17,792 nucleotides of DNA from Campylobacteraceae bacterium. Its GTDB lineage: Bacteria; Campylobacterota; Campylobacteria; Campylobacterales; Sulfurovaceae. Shown one piece after another: positions 1 to 8,257 of this stretch (position 1 is its first letter; every line of letters begins with the position of its first letter). The position numbers were made by a program, and so were the translations under genes. Location of the stretch: NCBI GenBank assembly GCA_026995985.1, contig JALWNF010000111.1:1-17792 (forward strand), written 5' to 3'. The notes under the pieces were generated by a model. It saw only the letters and a program-made list of their open reading frames with translations, did not search any database and was not told the DNA's origin.

Positions 1-2
1 AG

Positions 3-272
3 TCTATTATGCTCTTAGATGACCCTGTGACTAAAAGGGCTGTAACTATTGTTTTTGACCATCAACCATATCAAATCCAAAAGGCTTTTTTTGCTAAAGT
101 GATTGCTAAACAGTTAGATAGTGACTTAGATATTTTTAGTATTGGGCTACTTTCTTGAAGACCTATTCCTAAAGATAGAGCTATGGAGATTTTGGGAGAT
201 GTTGACGAGGTTCAGCTTTTAGAAAAAGTAGATATGTATAGAAGGCTTACTAACTATTTGGCTGTGTTATAG
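3..272 (+). pseudogene. C-terminal part of an HDOD-like signalling protein, interrupted by an in-frame TGA
   Basis: A reading frame is open from the window edge (frame 3) to a TGA at 156-158. It then continues in the same frame with sensible protein sequence for 37 codons to TAG at 270-272. The part before the stop includes KAFFAKVIAKQ followed by DIFSIGLLS. This resembles the helical end of HDOD domains in EAL-HDOD type proteins, where an R-A-rich helix is followed by a G-L-L/F-S motif, so a c-di-GMP or HDOD-type signalling role is possible. That match rests on a short stretch and is moderate at best. The sequence after the stop (RPIPKDRAMEIL) continues in the same style, so a recent nonsense mutation or a base error is the simplest reading. 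The gene could instead genuinely end at 158. The start lies outside the window. Confidence 0.45.
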
Positions 273-298
273 TTTTAAAATTATGATAATATATCAAA

Positions 299-2101
299 AT
301 GAATCAAAAAAACAACATAAAATCAACCATTCAAACCCTACCAAATCAAGCAGGTGTCTACCAATATTTTGACAAAGATGACAGACTACTCTATGTAGGA
401 AAAGCAAAAAATCTTAAAAATCGTGTCAAATCCTATTGGCGTTTTACACCTGAGCTACACCCTAACCCTAAGTTGGGATTACGCATTTTGCGAATGTTGC
501 AACAGGCTGTTAGGCTTGACTATATTGTCGTTGATAGTGAGGCAGATGCACTTATCTTAGAAAACTCACTTATAAAACAGCTCAATCCAAAATATAATAT
601 TTTACTGCGTGATGACAAGACCTATCCTTATATCTATATTGATGAGTCACAAGATTTTCCTCGTTTTGAGTTGACACGCAAGGTTATAAAAGGGAAAAAG
701 ATAACCTACTATGGACCTTTTCCAAATGGGGGTAAGGTACTACTAGATACCCTCTACGAACTCTTTCCTTTAGTTCAAAAGAACTCTTGTCTTAGAGAGA
801 AAAGAGCTTGTCTCTTTTACCAAATAGGCAAGTGCCTTGCACCTTGTGAGGGGAAAGTTACAAAAGAGGAGTATCAAGAGATTGTCGCACAAGTCAAGAG
901 AGCTATTGTAAAAAGGTCTACACTTATAGAGCAACTAACTGACAAGATGATGGAGTTGGCTACAGATGAACGCTTTGAAGAGGCAGCGACACTTCGTGAC
1001 AATATTAAAACCCTAGAGTCCCTAACAATTAGCTCAAATATCGACTTAGCTAAAGATGAAGATTTAGATATTTTTGCTATTGTAAATGGTGAGACAAAAG
1101 GGGTCATAGTTAAGCTCTTTATGAGAGGTGGAAGGGTTATCTCCTCTTCGGTCTCTACATTTAGAAATGGTGAACTCTATGATGAAAATGAAGCATATAA
1201 ACAGGCTCTACTAGAGTTCTACACTGTAGATACTCCTCAAATCTCTAAACATATTTTAGTTGCTCACGCTTTTGAAGACCAAGATAAAATAGCCACCCTA
1301 CTCTCAGAGCGTTTTGGTAAAAAGATTGAGATTTTACACCCCAAAAGAGGTTCAAAAGCAAAACTTACAGCCATTGCTATAGAGAATGCAAAAGAGGTAC
1401 TAAAACGCAACAAACCAACAGAGGAGACAGAGCCAAAAATTGCCGAACTCTTTGAGTTAAATAGGACTCCTTATAAGGTAGAGACCTTTGACAACTCTCA
1501 TATGATGGGGGTAGCAACAGTAGGAGCCATGGTAGTGTGGAGTGAGGGTAAATGGTCTAAAAAAGAGTATCGACGCTATGCACTTGAAGCTAAAGATGAG
1601 TATGGGCAGATGAAGGAGATGTTGAGACGACGTATTGAGAGTTTCAAGAAAACTCCTCCTCCTGATTTATGGATTTTAGATGGTGGTGAAACACTAAGAA
1701 AGTTAGCTATATCACTTTTAGAAGAGGCTAAAGTAAGCTTAGATGTTATTGCTATTGCTAAAGAGAAGCTTGATGCTAAAGCTCACCGTGCAAAGGGTTC
1801 TGCCAAAGATATTATCTATACTAAAGAGTCTGTTTTTGAACTCTCTCCTAACGACAAACGACTCCAATGGGTACAGAGACAACGCGATGAAGCACACCGT
1901 TTTGCTATTGCTTATCATCAAAAACAGAAACGAAAAGCTGATATACAAAACTCTCTGCTTCAAAAAAAAGGAATAGGACCTGCAACTGTTAAAAAACTCT
2001 TAAACTATTTTGGAACATTTGAAGCTATAGAAAATGCCTCTTATGAAGAGATTTCAGTCGCATTTTCTGAAAAAGTTGCTAAAATCCTACGGAACATCTA
2101 A
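299..2101 (+). CDS. uvrC: UvrABC system protein C (excinuclease subunit)
   Basis: UvrC makes the 3' and 5' incisions around a DNA lesion held by UvrB in nucleotide excision repair, in the cytoplasm. At 600 residues it is full length for the family. The GIY-YIG nuclease is at about 15-95, with G19-V20-Y21 and Y32-V33-G34. Four cysteines (C164, C171, C179, C183) have the spacing of the iron-sulfur ligands described for UvrC. The UVR helical hairpin that contacts UvrB is at about 205-242. The RNase H-like nuclease half follows, with the FDNSH motif at 397-401 (D398), DGGE at 461-464 and H533. A helix-hairpin-helix (KGIGPATVKKLL) lies near the C-terminus. The ATG at 299 puts the usual short lead before the GIY domain. 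No clear Shine-Dalgarno precedes it, and the start is only 26 bases after the preceding frame ends, so its transcript may have a very short leader. Nothing is missing or truncated. Confidence 0.97.
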   Translation: MNQKNNIKSTIQTLPNQAGVYQYFDKDDRLLYVGKAKNLKNRVKSYWRFTPELHPNPKLGLRILRMLQQAVRLDYIVVDSEADALILENSLIKQLNPKYNILLRDDKTYPYIYIDESQDFPRFELTRKVIKGKKITYYGPFPNGGKVLLDTLYELFPLVQKNSCLREKRACLFYQIGKCLAPCEGKVTKEEYQEIVAQVKRAIVKRSTLIEQLTDKMMELATDERFEEAATLRDNIKTLESLTISSNIDLAKDEDLDIFAIVNGETKGVIVKLFMRGGRVISSSVSTFRNGELYDENEAYKQALLEFYTVDTPQISKHILVAHAFEDQDKIATLLSERFGKKIEILHPKRGSKAKLTAIAIENAKEVLKRNKPTEETEPKIAELFELNRTPYKVETFDNSHMMGVATVGAMVVWSEGKWSKKEYRRYALEAKDEYGQMKEMLRRRIESFKKTPPPDLWILDGGETLRKLAISLLEEAKVSLDVIAIAKEKLDAKAHRAKGSAKDIIYTKESVFELSPNDKRLQWVQRQRDEAHRFAIAYHQKQKRKADIQNSLLQKKGIGPATVKKLLNYFGTFEAIENASYEEISVAFSEKVAKILRNI

Positions 2102-2152
2102 TGTTAAATTATAATAATTATATATACAAGAGAACATAAGATATTATTTATT

Positions 2153-2181
2153 GTAACTTATAACTTTCGATATAAGATTAC
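2153..2181. repeat. Imperfect inverted repeat between uvrC and the PAS gene
   Basis: GTAACTTATA (2153-2162) and TATAAGATTAC (2171-2181) can pair over 10 base pairs with one bulged A, around an 8-base loop. It is the only structured element I see in the 175-base AT-rich gap. It has no T-run on either side, so it is not a good intrinsic terminator. It could be a regulator binding site for the signalling cassette or chance in AT-rich DNA. Confidence 0.3.
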
Positions 2182-2276
2182 AACCAATAAATAAGTTTAT
2201 TTTAAATCTATTCTTAGCTCTTTTATATTAAAGTTGTTCAATTAGTTAAAAGCTATATACCATACAAAGGAGTCAT

Positions 2277-2687
2277 GTGCATCATCCTGTACCATTAGAT
2301 GTTGAATATAAATTTTCAAAAAATCTAATCTATGAAATCGATTTACAAGGTATTATTACCGATGCTAACCAAAACTTCTGCGAAGTAGTAGGTTACCGAA
2401 AAGATGAACTCATAGGTAAACACCATTCTATTTTTAAACATCCTGATGTTCCAGATGATATATATGAGGAGTTATGGTCAACTAAAAAACGCTTAAAGCA
2501 GTGGTTTTCTGTCTTAAAAAATATGCGACGTGATGGTATGTATTTTTGGTCAGATGTCCACTGTACAGTAAAGTATGATAAGAGTGGAAAAGCTTCTGGT
2601 TTTATTATCATACATAGACCAACTTCTAAAATAAATATAGAAGAAGAGAGTGAGCGTTATGCTCGATATAACAATAAGATAAAATAA
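2277..2687 (+). CDS. Stand-alone Aer-type PAS domain protein
   Basis: This 136-residue protein is essentially one PAS domain (about 12-115) with a short charged tail and no membrane helix, so it should be cytoplasmic. Its features match the PAS of the aerotaxis receptor Aer: GIITDANQNFCEVVGY, DELIG, a KHPDVP motif at 54-59, W67 and W76, and R-R-D-G-x-Y-F-W at 84-91. Aer-type PAS domains usually bind FAD and sense redox state; whether this one does is not shown by the sequence. The start is a GTG at 2277, with a strong AAAGGAG at 2266-2272 four bases upstream. An ATG at 2275 overlaps it in another frame and opens only seven codons. The next gene begins 24 bases after the stop, so the protein is probably the input module for the Hpt protein and kinase that follow. 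Confidence 0.85.
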   Translation: MHHPVPLDVEYKFSKNLIYEIDLQGIITDANQNFCEVVGYRKDELIGKHHSIFKHPDVPDDIYEELWSTKKRLKQWFSVLKNMRRDGMYFWSDVHCTVKYDKSGKASGFIIIHRPTSKINIEEESERYARYNNKIK

Positions 2688-2711
2688 TAAATATAATATA
2701 AAGAGGCAAAA

Positions 2712-3908
2712 ATGTATTATGGATATAATGATAACAAAGAATTAATATTAGCAGATAAAGAGTTTATTGAACTTTTAGGTTTTGTATCTTTTGAAGAACT
2801 GAGAGACTCAAACATTATAAGTAATATTACATTTGAAAATAAGCAGATTGTTATTAGACAAGAGAGACAACTTATAAGTGCAGCATTTATTGAAAATAAA
2901 CTATATGGAGTTCAAGGAGTATTTAAACTTATAGAGCTTAAAGATATAGAGATAAATGAGATAAAAGATGGACTTCTTAAACCTAAAAAACCTCTAAGAA
3001 CAAAATATAAACCAATATATTTAGATGTTGAAAAAATTTCAAAAGAGATTGGTCTTAGCGTAAGTGACTATAAACTATATCTTGATAGCTTTATCGACCA
3101 GTCAATCATTGATGAAAAGCGTCTTTTAGAAGGAGATGACAAGGTTATTAAAAATCTATCAAATCTTGCTTTAACACTTAAAATCCCTCATATCAATATT
3201 ATACTCTTAAAAATTCAAAAATTACCTCATCATGAACGTACACATTTAATTGATGAGTACTATACAAAATTAGCTCTCTTAACACTAGAGAAACCCGATG
3301 ATTATGAAGATGATATAGCTGATGATATTTTTGAACCAGACTACAATAATAAAGATAAAAAAGAAGATATTTTAAATTCGAGATTTACTGAACTTTTAAA
3401 TAGTGTAGATATAGACAACGATAAGAAAAAAGAAGAATTTATAGAGACTAAAGTAGAAGAGTTGCCTCTTGAGGAACCAAAAAGTAAAGCAATAAATGAA
3501 GCATTTAATAGAGAGATTCAATTACATAATGAGCATAATGAAATAAAAAAGATTTCTCTTGATGAAATTACGCCTCTTCCAATCTCTTATAATCCTCAAA
3601 CAGCAGCAGATGAGTTAAACTTACCTGTGGTACTTATTGAAGAGTTTGTAGAGGACTTTATTGAACAAGCACATCACGATATTGACCACCTACTTACATC
3701 ATACTATCAAAAAGATATGGATAACATTCATGAGCTTGGACACAAACTAAAAGGGGCGGCTAGTAACTTACGTATCAATGAACTTGCTGATATTTTAGAA
3801 GAGATACAGTTCTGTACAGAACATGAAAAGCTTGAAGGATTAATTAAAAAGTATTGGGGACACTTCCTCTCTCTTGAAGACTATATGCAACAACTTAAAA
3901 GAGCATAA
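2712..3908 (+). CDS. Hpt-domain phosphotransfer protein with a degenerate second Hpt
   Basis: The C-terminal 100 residues (about 295-395) form a histidine phosphotransfer domain. The motif ELGHKLKGAASNL carries the expected phospho-accepting H344. A central segment (about 103-190) has the same layout: a leucine-rich D/N-L-P-V/S-D-Y lead, a D-S-F-I-D-Q helix matching E-D-F-I-E-Q, then IKNLSNLALTLKI in the place of IHELGHKLKG. N151 falls at the histidine position, so this copy should be unable to carry phosphate. Residues 1-75 look like a small alpha/beta, possibly PAS-like, domain. An acidic, lysine-rich linker (about 195-290) joins the two halves. The ATG at 2712 follows an AAGAGG at 2701-2706. 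It lies 24 bases after the PAS gene and ends 11 bases before the kinase start, so the three are very likely co-transcribed. It probably carries phosphate from the kinase receiver domain to an output regulator not in this window. Confidence 0.82.
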   Translation: MYYGYNDNKELILADKEFIELLGFVSFEELRDSNIISNITFENKQIVIRQERQLISAAFIENKLYGVQGVFKLIELKDIEINEIKDGLLKPKKPLRTKYKPIYLDVEKISKEIGLSVSDYKLYLDSFIDQSIIDEKRLLEGDDKVIKNLSNLALTLKIPHINIILLKIQKLPHHERTHLIDEYYTKLALLTLEKPDDYEDDIADDIFEPDYNNKDKKEDILNSRFTELLNSVDIDNDKKKEEFIETKVEELPLEEPKSKAINEAFNREIQLHNEHNEIKKISLDEITPLPISYNPQTAADELNLPVVLIEEFVEDFIEQAHHDIDHLLTSYYQKDMDNIHELGHKLKGAASNLRINELADILEEIQFCTEHEKLEGLIKKYWGHFLSLEDYMQQLKRA

Positions 3909-3919
3909 AAGGATAAAAC

Positions 3920-6325
3920 TTGCAACTAGATAATAAATTTAAATTAGTTAGTATTTTACCACTTTTTCTGCTTTTATTGGTTTCACTATATGGGGTAGCA
4001 ACTGCTCTAAATATAGTTCATTTTGAACTTGACTCTAAAACTATACTTTATATATCAGCAGGAACTATTCTATTGATTTTACTACTTAGTGTAGTAGTCT
4101 TTTTAGCAATAAGAGAGCTTAAAAACAATATTAAGCATCTTGAAGATATTCTTACTAACTCAATCATAGAGGCTGAAGATTTATATGATGAATCTGGTAT
4201 GAGTCTCTATAAAGATATAGATTTAAAAACAAAAAAAGGTATGGATAATGCTTATATGCTTATAGAGACACTAATTGAAAATGCTAAAGCCGATAAGATG
4301 GAGGCTTTAGAGGCAAATGCCTCAAAGTCACTCTTTTTAGCAAATATGTCTCATGAGATTCGTACTCCTCTTAATGGTATTGTAGGTTTTACAGAGCTTC
4401 TAAAGAGTACAGGTCTTAATGAAGAGCAAAAAGAGTTTGTAAATATTATAGAGAAGAGTTCAGAAAACTTACTAAGTATTATCAATAATATTCTTGACCT
4501 ATCAAAAATAGAGAGTAACAAAACAGAACTTGACATAATTATATTTGACCCAATAGTTGAGTTTGAAAATGCTGTAGAGACCTATGCTATGAGAGCTTCA
4601 GAGAAGAATATTGAACTTAATTTCTTCCTTGACCCAGCTATAGACAAAAAACTTCTTGGAGATGCAGTTAAGATTAAGGAGGTTCTTATTAACCTTCTAA
4701 GTAATGCTGTTAAGTTTACAGACTTTGGAGGAAAAATTAATGTAGAGATTAGAAAGGTATCAACCATTGATAACCATACAGAAATCTCATTCTCTATTGA
4801 AGACAATGGTGTAGGAATGACAAAAGAGCAACAGCTAAATGTCTTCTCTGCCTTTACTCAAGCTGATGTCTCTATTACTCGCAAATATGGGGGAACAGGT
4901 CTTGGGCTTACTATTTCAACCAAATTTTTAGATTTAATGGGTTCAGAGCTTAAACTAGAGAGTGAAAAGGAGAAAGGAACACGATTCTACTTCAATATTG
5001 TCTTTGAAGAGGTACTAGAGAGCACTGAACTTGCACTATCTTATAACTTTAAAGATTTAGCTATCTGTAAATATGACTATGATATTCCTATACAACAAGA
5101 CCTCTACTTGAGTGAATATCTTAAATATTATGATGTAACAATAAATAGATTTAAGACTCTAGCTGACTTAAAAAAATGGAATCAAGATAAAACCATCAAT
5201 AGTATATGGATAGATGTAGACAATAGTGATGATGAACTTTTAAAGAGTATCTATAAGTTAAATTCAAATAAAGTTATTCTACTTGCAAGTTTTTCAAATA
5301 GAACACATCTTGAAGAGATGGGTGCAAAAGTTGCCAAAATTTTATATAAACCTATCACTCCAACAAAGATTATTCAAGGGCTTAATGCTACAGAAGAGAG
5401 TATTAATGAGATAGATTTAAAAAATCAAAATAGTGTTACTTTTGAGAATATTAAATTTTATGGGAATGTTCTTGTTGCAGAGGATAACTTTATTAACCAA
5501 AAACTTATTAAACAAGTTCTAATTAAATATGGTGTTACTGTAGAACTTGCAAATAATGGTTTAGAGGCATTTGAGAAGCGTAAAAGTAATGACTATGACC
5601 TAATTTTTATGGATATTCAAATGCCTGTTATGGATGGTATTGAAGCAACTCATGAGATTATTAACTATGAAGTTGAAGAGAAACTTCAGCATGTTCCAAT
5701 TATTGCTTTAACAGCCAATGCTCTAACTGGCGACAGAGAGCGTTTTTTAGAACAAGGATTAGATGACTACATACCAAAACCTATTGAGAATAATGAGCTT
5801 TTATATATATTAAAAAAGTTTCTTAAACCTAAAAATGAAGATGAAAATATGGAATCTTCATCAACTGAAGTCTTAGAAATAGATAATAATAAAACAGAAG
5901 TATCTAAAGATAATACTATTGAAAAACTTTCTATTTTAGAAGAAGAGAAAACAGATAAAAATGAAAAAAACAAACATAACAATAAAAAGATTCTTATACT
6001 AAAGAAGAATCCACTAGAGGCACAAATCCTCTCAAAAGTTATTACTAATATGAACTACGATATTGAGATTGTCCATAATTCTAATGAGTTAGAGAAATAT
6101 ATTGATAAAGAGGAGTATGATATACTTTTTATTGATAAAGAGGTAGAGCAGTTTAATCAAAATATTTTAAAAAAACAGCACCCAAATATGAATGTCATTA
6201 TGCTATCTCTCAATAAAACTAATGAACACTATAATACTAACCTAATTAAAGAGGTTCATGTGGGTGTTATTAAACGAGACAAGATTCAACAGCTTATTAA
6301 GAAATATAGAGGAGGATTTGGCTAG
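3920..6325 (+). CDS. Hybrid sensor histidine kinase with receiver domains
   Basis: This 801-residue membrane kinase has helices at about 9-30 and 41-64, joined by a loop of only about ten residues, so there is no periplasmic sensor domain. The HisKA domain follows, with phospho-accepting H145 in ANMSHEIRTP. The HATPase domain has N258/N262 in the N box, DNGVG at 295-299 and GGTGLGL at 324-330. A stretch at about 376-488 looks like a receiver fold that has lost its acidic pocket but keeps a K-P near its end. A complete receiver follows, with E521-D522, phospho-accepting D565 in MDIQMPVMDG, T598 and K620-P621. A charged linker leads to a further degenerate receiver-like segment (about 689-795). 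It keeps D739 and K785 but has LKKN where the acidic pair should be. The start is a TTG at 3920. AAAGGAT at 3908-3914 and the 11-base gap to the previous stop support it, and a later start would remove the membrane helices. The likely path is H145 to D565 to the Hpt protein upstream. Confidence 0.93.
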   Translation: MQLDNKFKLVSILPLFLLLLVSLYGVATALNIVHFELDSKTILYISAGTILLILLLSVVVFLAIRELKNNIKHLEDILTNSIIEAEDLYDESGMSLYKDIDLKTKKGMDNAYMLIETLIENAKADKMEALEANASKSLFLANMSHEIRTPLNGIVGFTELLKSTGLNEEQKEFVNIIEKSSENLLSIINNILDLSKIESNKTELDIIIFDPIVEFENAVETYAMRASEKNIELNFFLDPAIDKKLLGDAVKIKEVLINLLSNAVKFTDFGGKINVEIRKVSTIDNHTEISFSIEDNGVGMTKEQQLNVFSAFTQADVSITRKYGGTGLGLTISTKFLDLMGSELKLESEKEKGTRFYFNIVFEEVLESTELALSYNFKDLAICKYDYDIPIQQDLYLSEYLKYYDVTINRFKTLADLKKWNQDKTINSIWIDVDNSDDELLKSIYKLNSNKVILLASFSNRTHLEEMGAKVAKILYKPITPTKIIQGLNATEESINEIDLKNQNSVTFENIKFYGNVLVAEDNFINQKLIKQVLIKYGVTVELANNGLEAFEKRKSNDYDLIFMDIQMPVMDGIEATHEIINYEVEEKLQHVPIIALTANALTGDRERFLEQGLDDYIPKPIENNELLYILKKFLKPKNEDENMESSSTEVLEIDNNKTEVSKDNTIEKLSILEEEKTDKNEKNKHNNKKILILKKNPLEAQILSKVITNMNYDIEIVHNSNELEKYIDKEEYDILFIDKEVEQFNQNILKKQHPNMNVIMLSLNKTNEHYNTNLIKEVHVGVIKRDKIQQLIKKYRGGFG

Positions 6326-6349
6326 ACATAACTTCTCTCTTATTATACC

Positions 6350-7306
6350 CTACATATCCAATTGATAAGAGTCATAAGCAAGAAGTCTATTTTTTTTAAT
6401 AGTATTTTTTAAATTTTCAATATACTTATCTCTTAACTCTGAGTAGTTTCCCAAATATTTTATCAACTCAAATGGGTCTTGCGTCTCCAATCTCTTCTCT
6501 CTAAACTCTTTATAGGCATCTTTAGTTGAAAGAGTCAATAGATAATCAAAAATTGACTCCTCTACAGAGCTATATTTTTTGAGATATACGGTTTTATCTC
6601 CTCTCTTTTTAGAGGCTGCCATGCGTTTATCATTAGTACTAAAAGACCAGATACCAAAAACATTGTTAGCTTTTTTAAAAAATTTAGATGTTCCCCAGCC
6701 ACTCTCAATTATTGCTTGTGCAATAATGATACTAGTAGGATGTATCTCCATCTTATTATAGAGTTCATCATTACTCTTTGCTTTAAAAATTTGTCTCTTT
6801 TTTTTCAACCATAGTTTATCTGATTTACTTAAATTATCTTTTTTAAGTAACATTAATAGATGTCTTCTATCTTTAATTAAGTGATGTTTAGCAAGAAGAA
6901 TAGATGGAAGCATCATATCAATAAATGTTCTCTTTTTTTGAGCAATTGTTACATTATCAAGGTTAACACTCTTTGTGTAGATTATTGGCTTAACTAAAGG
7001 AGACTCTATTTTAATAACATCATTATAGCTTTTAGGAGAGATTTTAATAAGTGTAGTTTTGGCTTTTGGAGGCATTTTTTTTATCTTAATATGCTGTTTT
7101 ATTATACTAGGGGGGCTCAAGACAACCAATTCATTCTTTTGTATCTTTTTTAGATGAACAGTAGCTAATGGCATTTTTGAAATATTCTCTTTCTTAGTGT
7201 AACTACTAATAATCTTATAAAATATAAATATACTAAGTTCAATAACTATTATAATAATAAGACCATAAATAATTTTATTTAAATTCAGTATACCCTTTTG
7301 TTTCAC
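6350..7306 (-). CDS. Membrane-anchored Bax-type glucosaminidase
   Basis: The protein has 318 residues. A single hydrophobic helix at about 12-33 follows a basic N-terminus, so it is anchored in the inner membrane with the rest in the periplasm. The C-terminal half is a Bax/FlgJ-like glucosaminidase domain: SIIIAQAIIESGWG, with the likely catalytic E201, then KKANNVFGIWSF, and later YSSVEESIFDYLLTLS and LIKYLGNYSELRDKY. Such enzymes cut N-acetylglucosamine-containing glycan strands of peptidoglycan. Between the helix and the domain lie about 100 residues rich in lysine and proline, probably a spacer across the periplasm. The start is a GTG at 7306, with GGAGGGAG (plus positions 7311-7318) upstream. 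It converges on the kinase gene with only 24 bases between them and no clear terminator, and is divergent from the acyltransferase-like gene. The precise substrate and biological role cannot be read from the sequence. Confidence 0.85.
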   Translation of the reverse strand: MKQKGILNLNKIIYGLIIIIVIELSIFIFYKIISSYTKKENISKMPLATVHLKKIQKNELVVLSPPSIIKQHIKIKKMPPKAKTTLIKISPKSYNDVIKIESPLVKPIIYTKSVNLDNVTIAQKKRTFIDMMLPSILLAKHHLIKDRRHLLMLLKKDNLSKSDKLWLKKKRQIFKAKSNDELYNKMEIHPTSIIIAQAIIESGWGTSKFFKKANNVFGIWSFSTNDKRMAASKKRGDKTVYLKKYSSVEESIFDYLLTLSTKDAYKEFREKRLETQDPFELIKYLGNYSELRDKYIENLKNTIKKNRLLAYDSYQLDM

Positions 7307-7447
7307 TATTCTCCCTCCAATGACTCACAATAGTTAATTAGTATATCTAAATTTTAATTAAATATAATTAATTACTATTTTATCTTAACAATTTATTATA
7401 TTTTTACATAATTAATGTTATTATATTTTATAAAGTAGGGGGTTCTT

Positions 7448-8164
7448 ATGCAAAAAAATAGAGTTATAGGGGTAGATATCTTTAGAGGTTGGGCATTATT
7501 ATTTATGACAATATATCACTTTAACTACGACTTAAGTTATTTTCATATTATAAATATAAATCTCAATAACTCAAAATTTTTTCTATTATTCCGATATATA
7601 ATTATAAGTATGTTTCTACTATCTATGGGAATTAGCCTCTCTTTAGTACATAAAAAATTAATTTCATGGAAAAGGCTAAATAAGAGAATTTTTCTTTTAA
7701 CTATATCTAGTATAACTGTTACTATAGTTACCTACATTATATTTCCAAACTCATGGATTTATTTTGGAATCTTACACTTTATTCTCCTTAGTTCTATATT
7801 AGCTCTACCTTTTTTAAACTATCCTAAAATAGCTCTTCTATTTGCTATTTTAATATTTATTGGCTCTGCAACAGGGAATTTAACTGTTCACCCTATTTTT
7901 AATCTTCTGCAACCTATTTTACATCTTCCTCCTATTCATTCAGAAGATTTAGTTCCTATCTTTCCGTGGTTTGGGGTTGTTCTTTTAGGAATAGTTATTG
8001 CTTATTATGATTTGCATCTAAAAATTTTTAATCAAAAAATTTTCAATAACAACTCTAAACTAAATAGAGTCTTAAAGTTTATGGGGCAACACTCTTTGAT
8101 TATCTATCTTATACATCAGCCTATTCTATTTTTTATTTTTGAGAGTTATTTTAAGATTTTTTAA
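7448..8164 (+). CDS. DUF1624 / heparan-alpha-glucosaminide N-acetyltransferase-like membrane protein
   Basis: This 238-residue, strongly hydrophobic protein has about six or seven membrane segments. It opens with R-x-x-G-V-D-I-F-R-G-W-A, followed by MTIYHFNYDL (20-29), the signature of the DUF1624/HGSNAT-catalytic family. The histidine in YHF matches the conserved family histidine. Further family features are YFGILHFI (105-112), PWFGVVLLG (173-181) and GQHSLIIYLIHQPIL near the end. Related eukaryotic enzymes move an acetyl group across a membrane onto a sugar amine. The bacterial members are mostly uncharacterised, so cell-envelope sugar acetylation is only inferred. The ATG at 7448 follows AGGGGG at 7437-7442. 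The 141-base AT-rich gap upstream is shared with the divergent glucosaminidase gene, which also acts on amino-sugar polymers. That pairing is suggestive but not proof of a common pathway. Confidence 0.85.
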   Translation: MQKNRVIGVDIFRGWALLFMTIYHFNYDLSYFHIININLNNSKFFLLFRYIIISMFLLSMGISLSLVHKKLISWKRLNKRIFLLTISSITVTIVTYIIFPNSWIYFGILHFILLSSILALPFLNYPKIALLFAILIFIGSATGNLTVHPIFNLLQPILHLPPIHSEDLVPIFPWFGVVLLGIVIAYYDLHLKIFNQKIFNNNSKLNRVLKFMGQHSLIIYLIHQPILFFIFESYFKIF

Positions 8165-8169
8165 CCTTA

Positions 8170-8197
8170 CTCTTCCAAATTATAGATTAAGGAAGAG
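8170..8197. repeat. Inverted repeat between convergent genes, weak terminator candidate
   Basis: CTCTTCC (8170-8176) pairs perfectly with GGAAGAG (8191-8197). Inside it AAT (8178-8180) can pair with ATT (8186-8188), leaving a five-base loop. It sits just past the stop of the acyltransferase-like gene and faces the end of the rhodanese gene, where a shared terminator would be expected. Neither side has a proper T-run, so it is a weak candidate only. Confidence 0.35.
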
Positions 8198-8257
8198 AAT
8201 TATGAATTATATTTTGTTCAAATATATCAAAAAGAAGATAAAACTTTTACTCTATTT

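Noticed and set aside
156..200. Selenocysteine insertion at the TGA
   Set aside because: No stable stem with a suitable apical loop is visible directly after the TGA, and the likely family has no known selenoprotein member.
6326..6349. Terminator between the kinase and the convergent glucosaminidase gene
   Set aside because: The 24 bases contain no inverted repeat or T-run of use on either strand.
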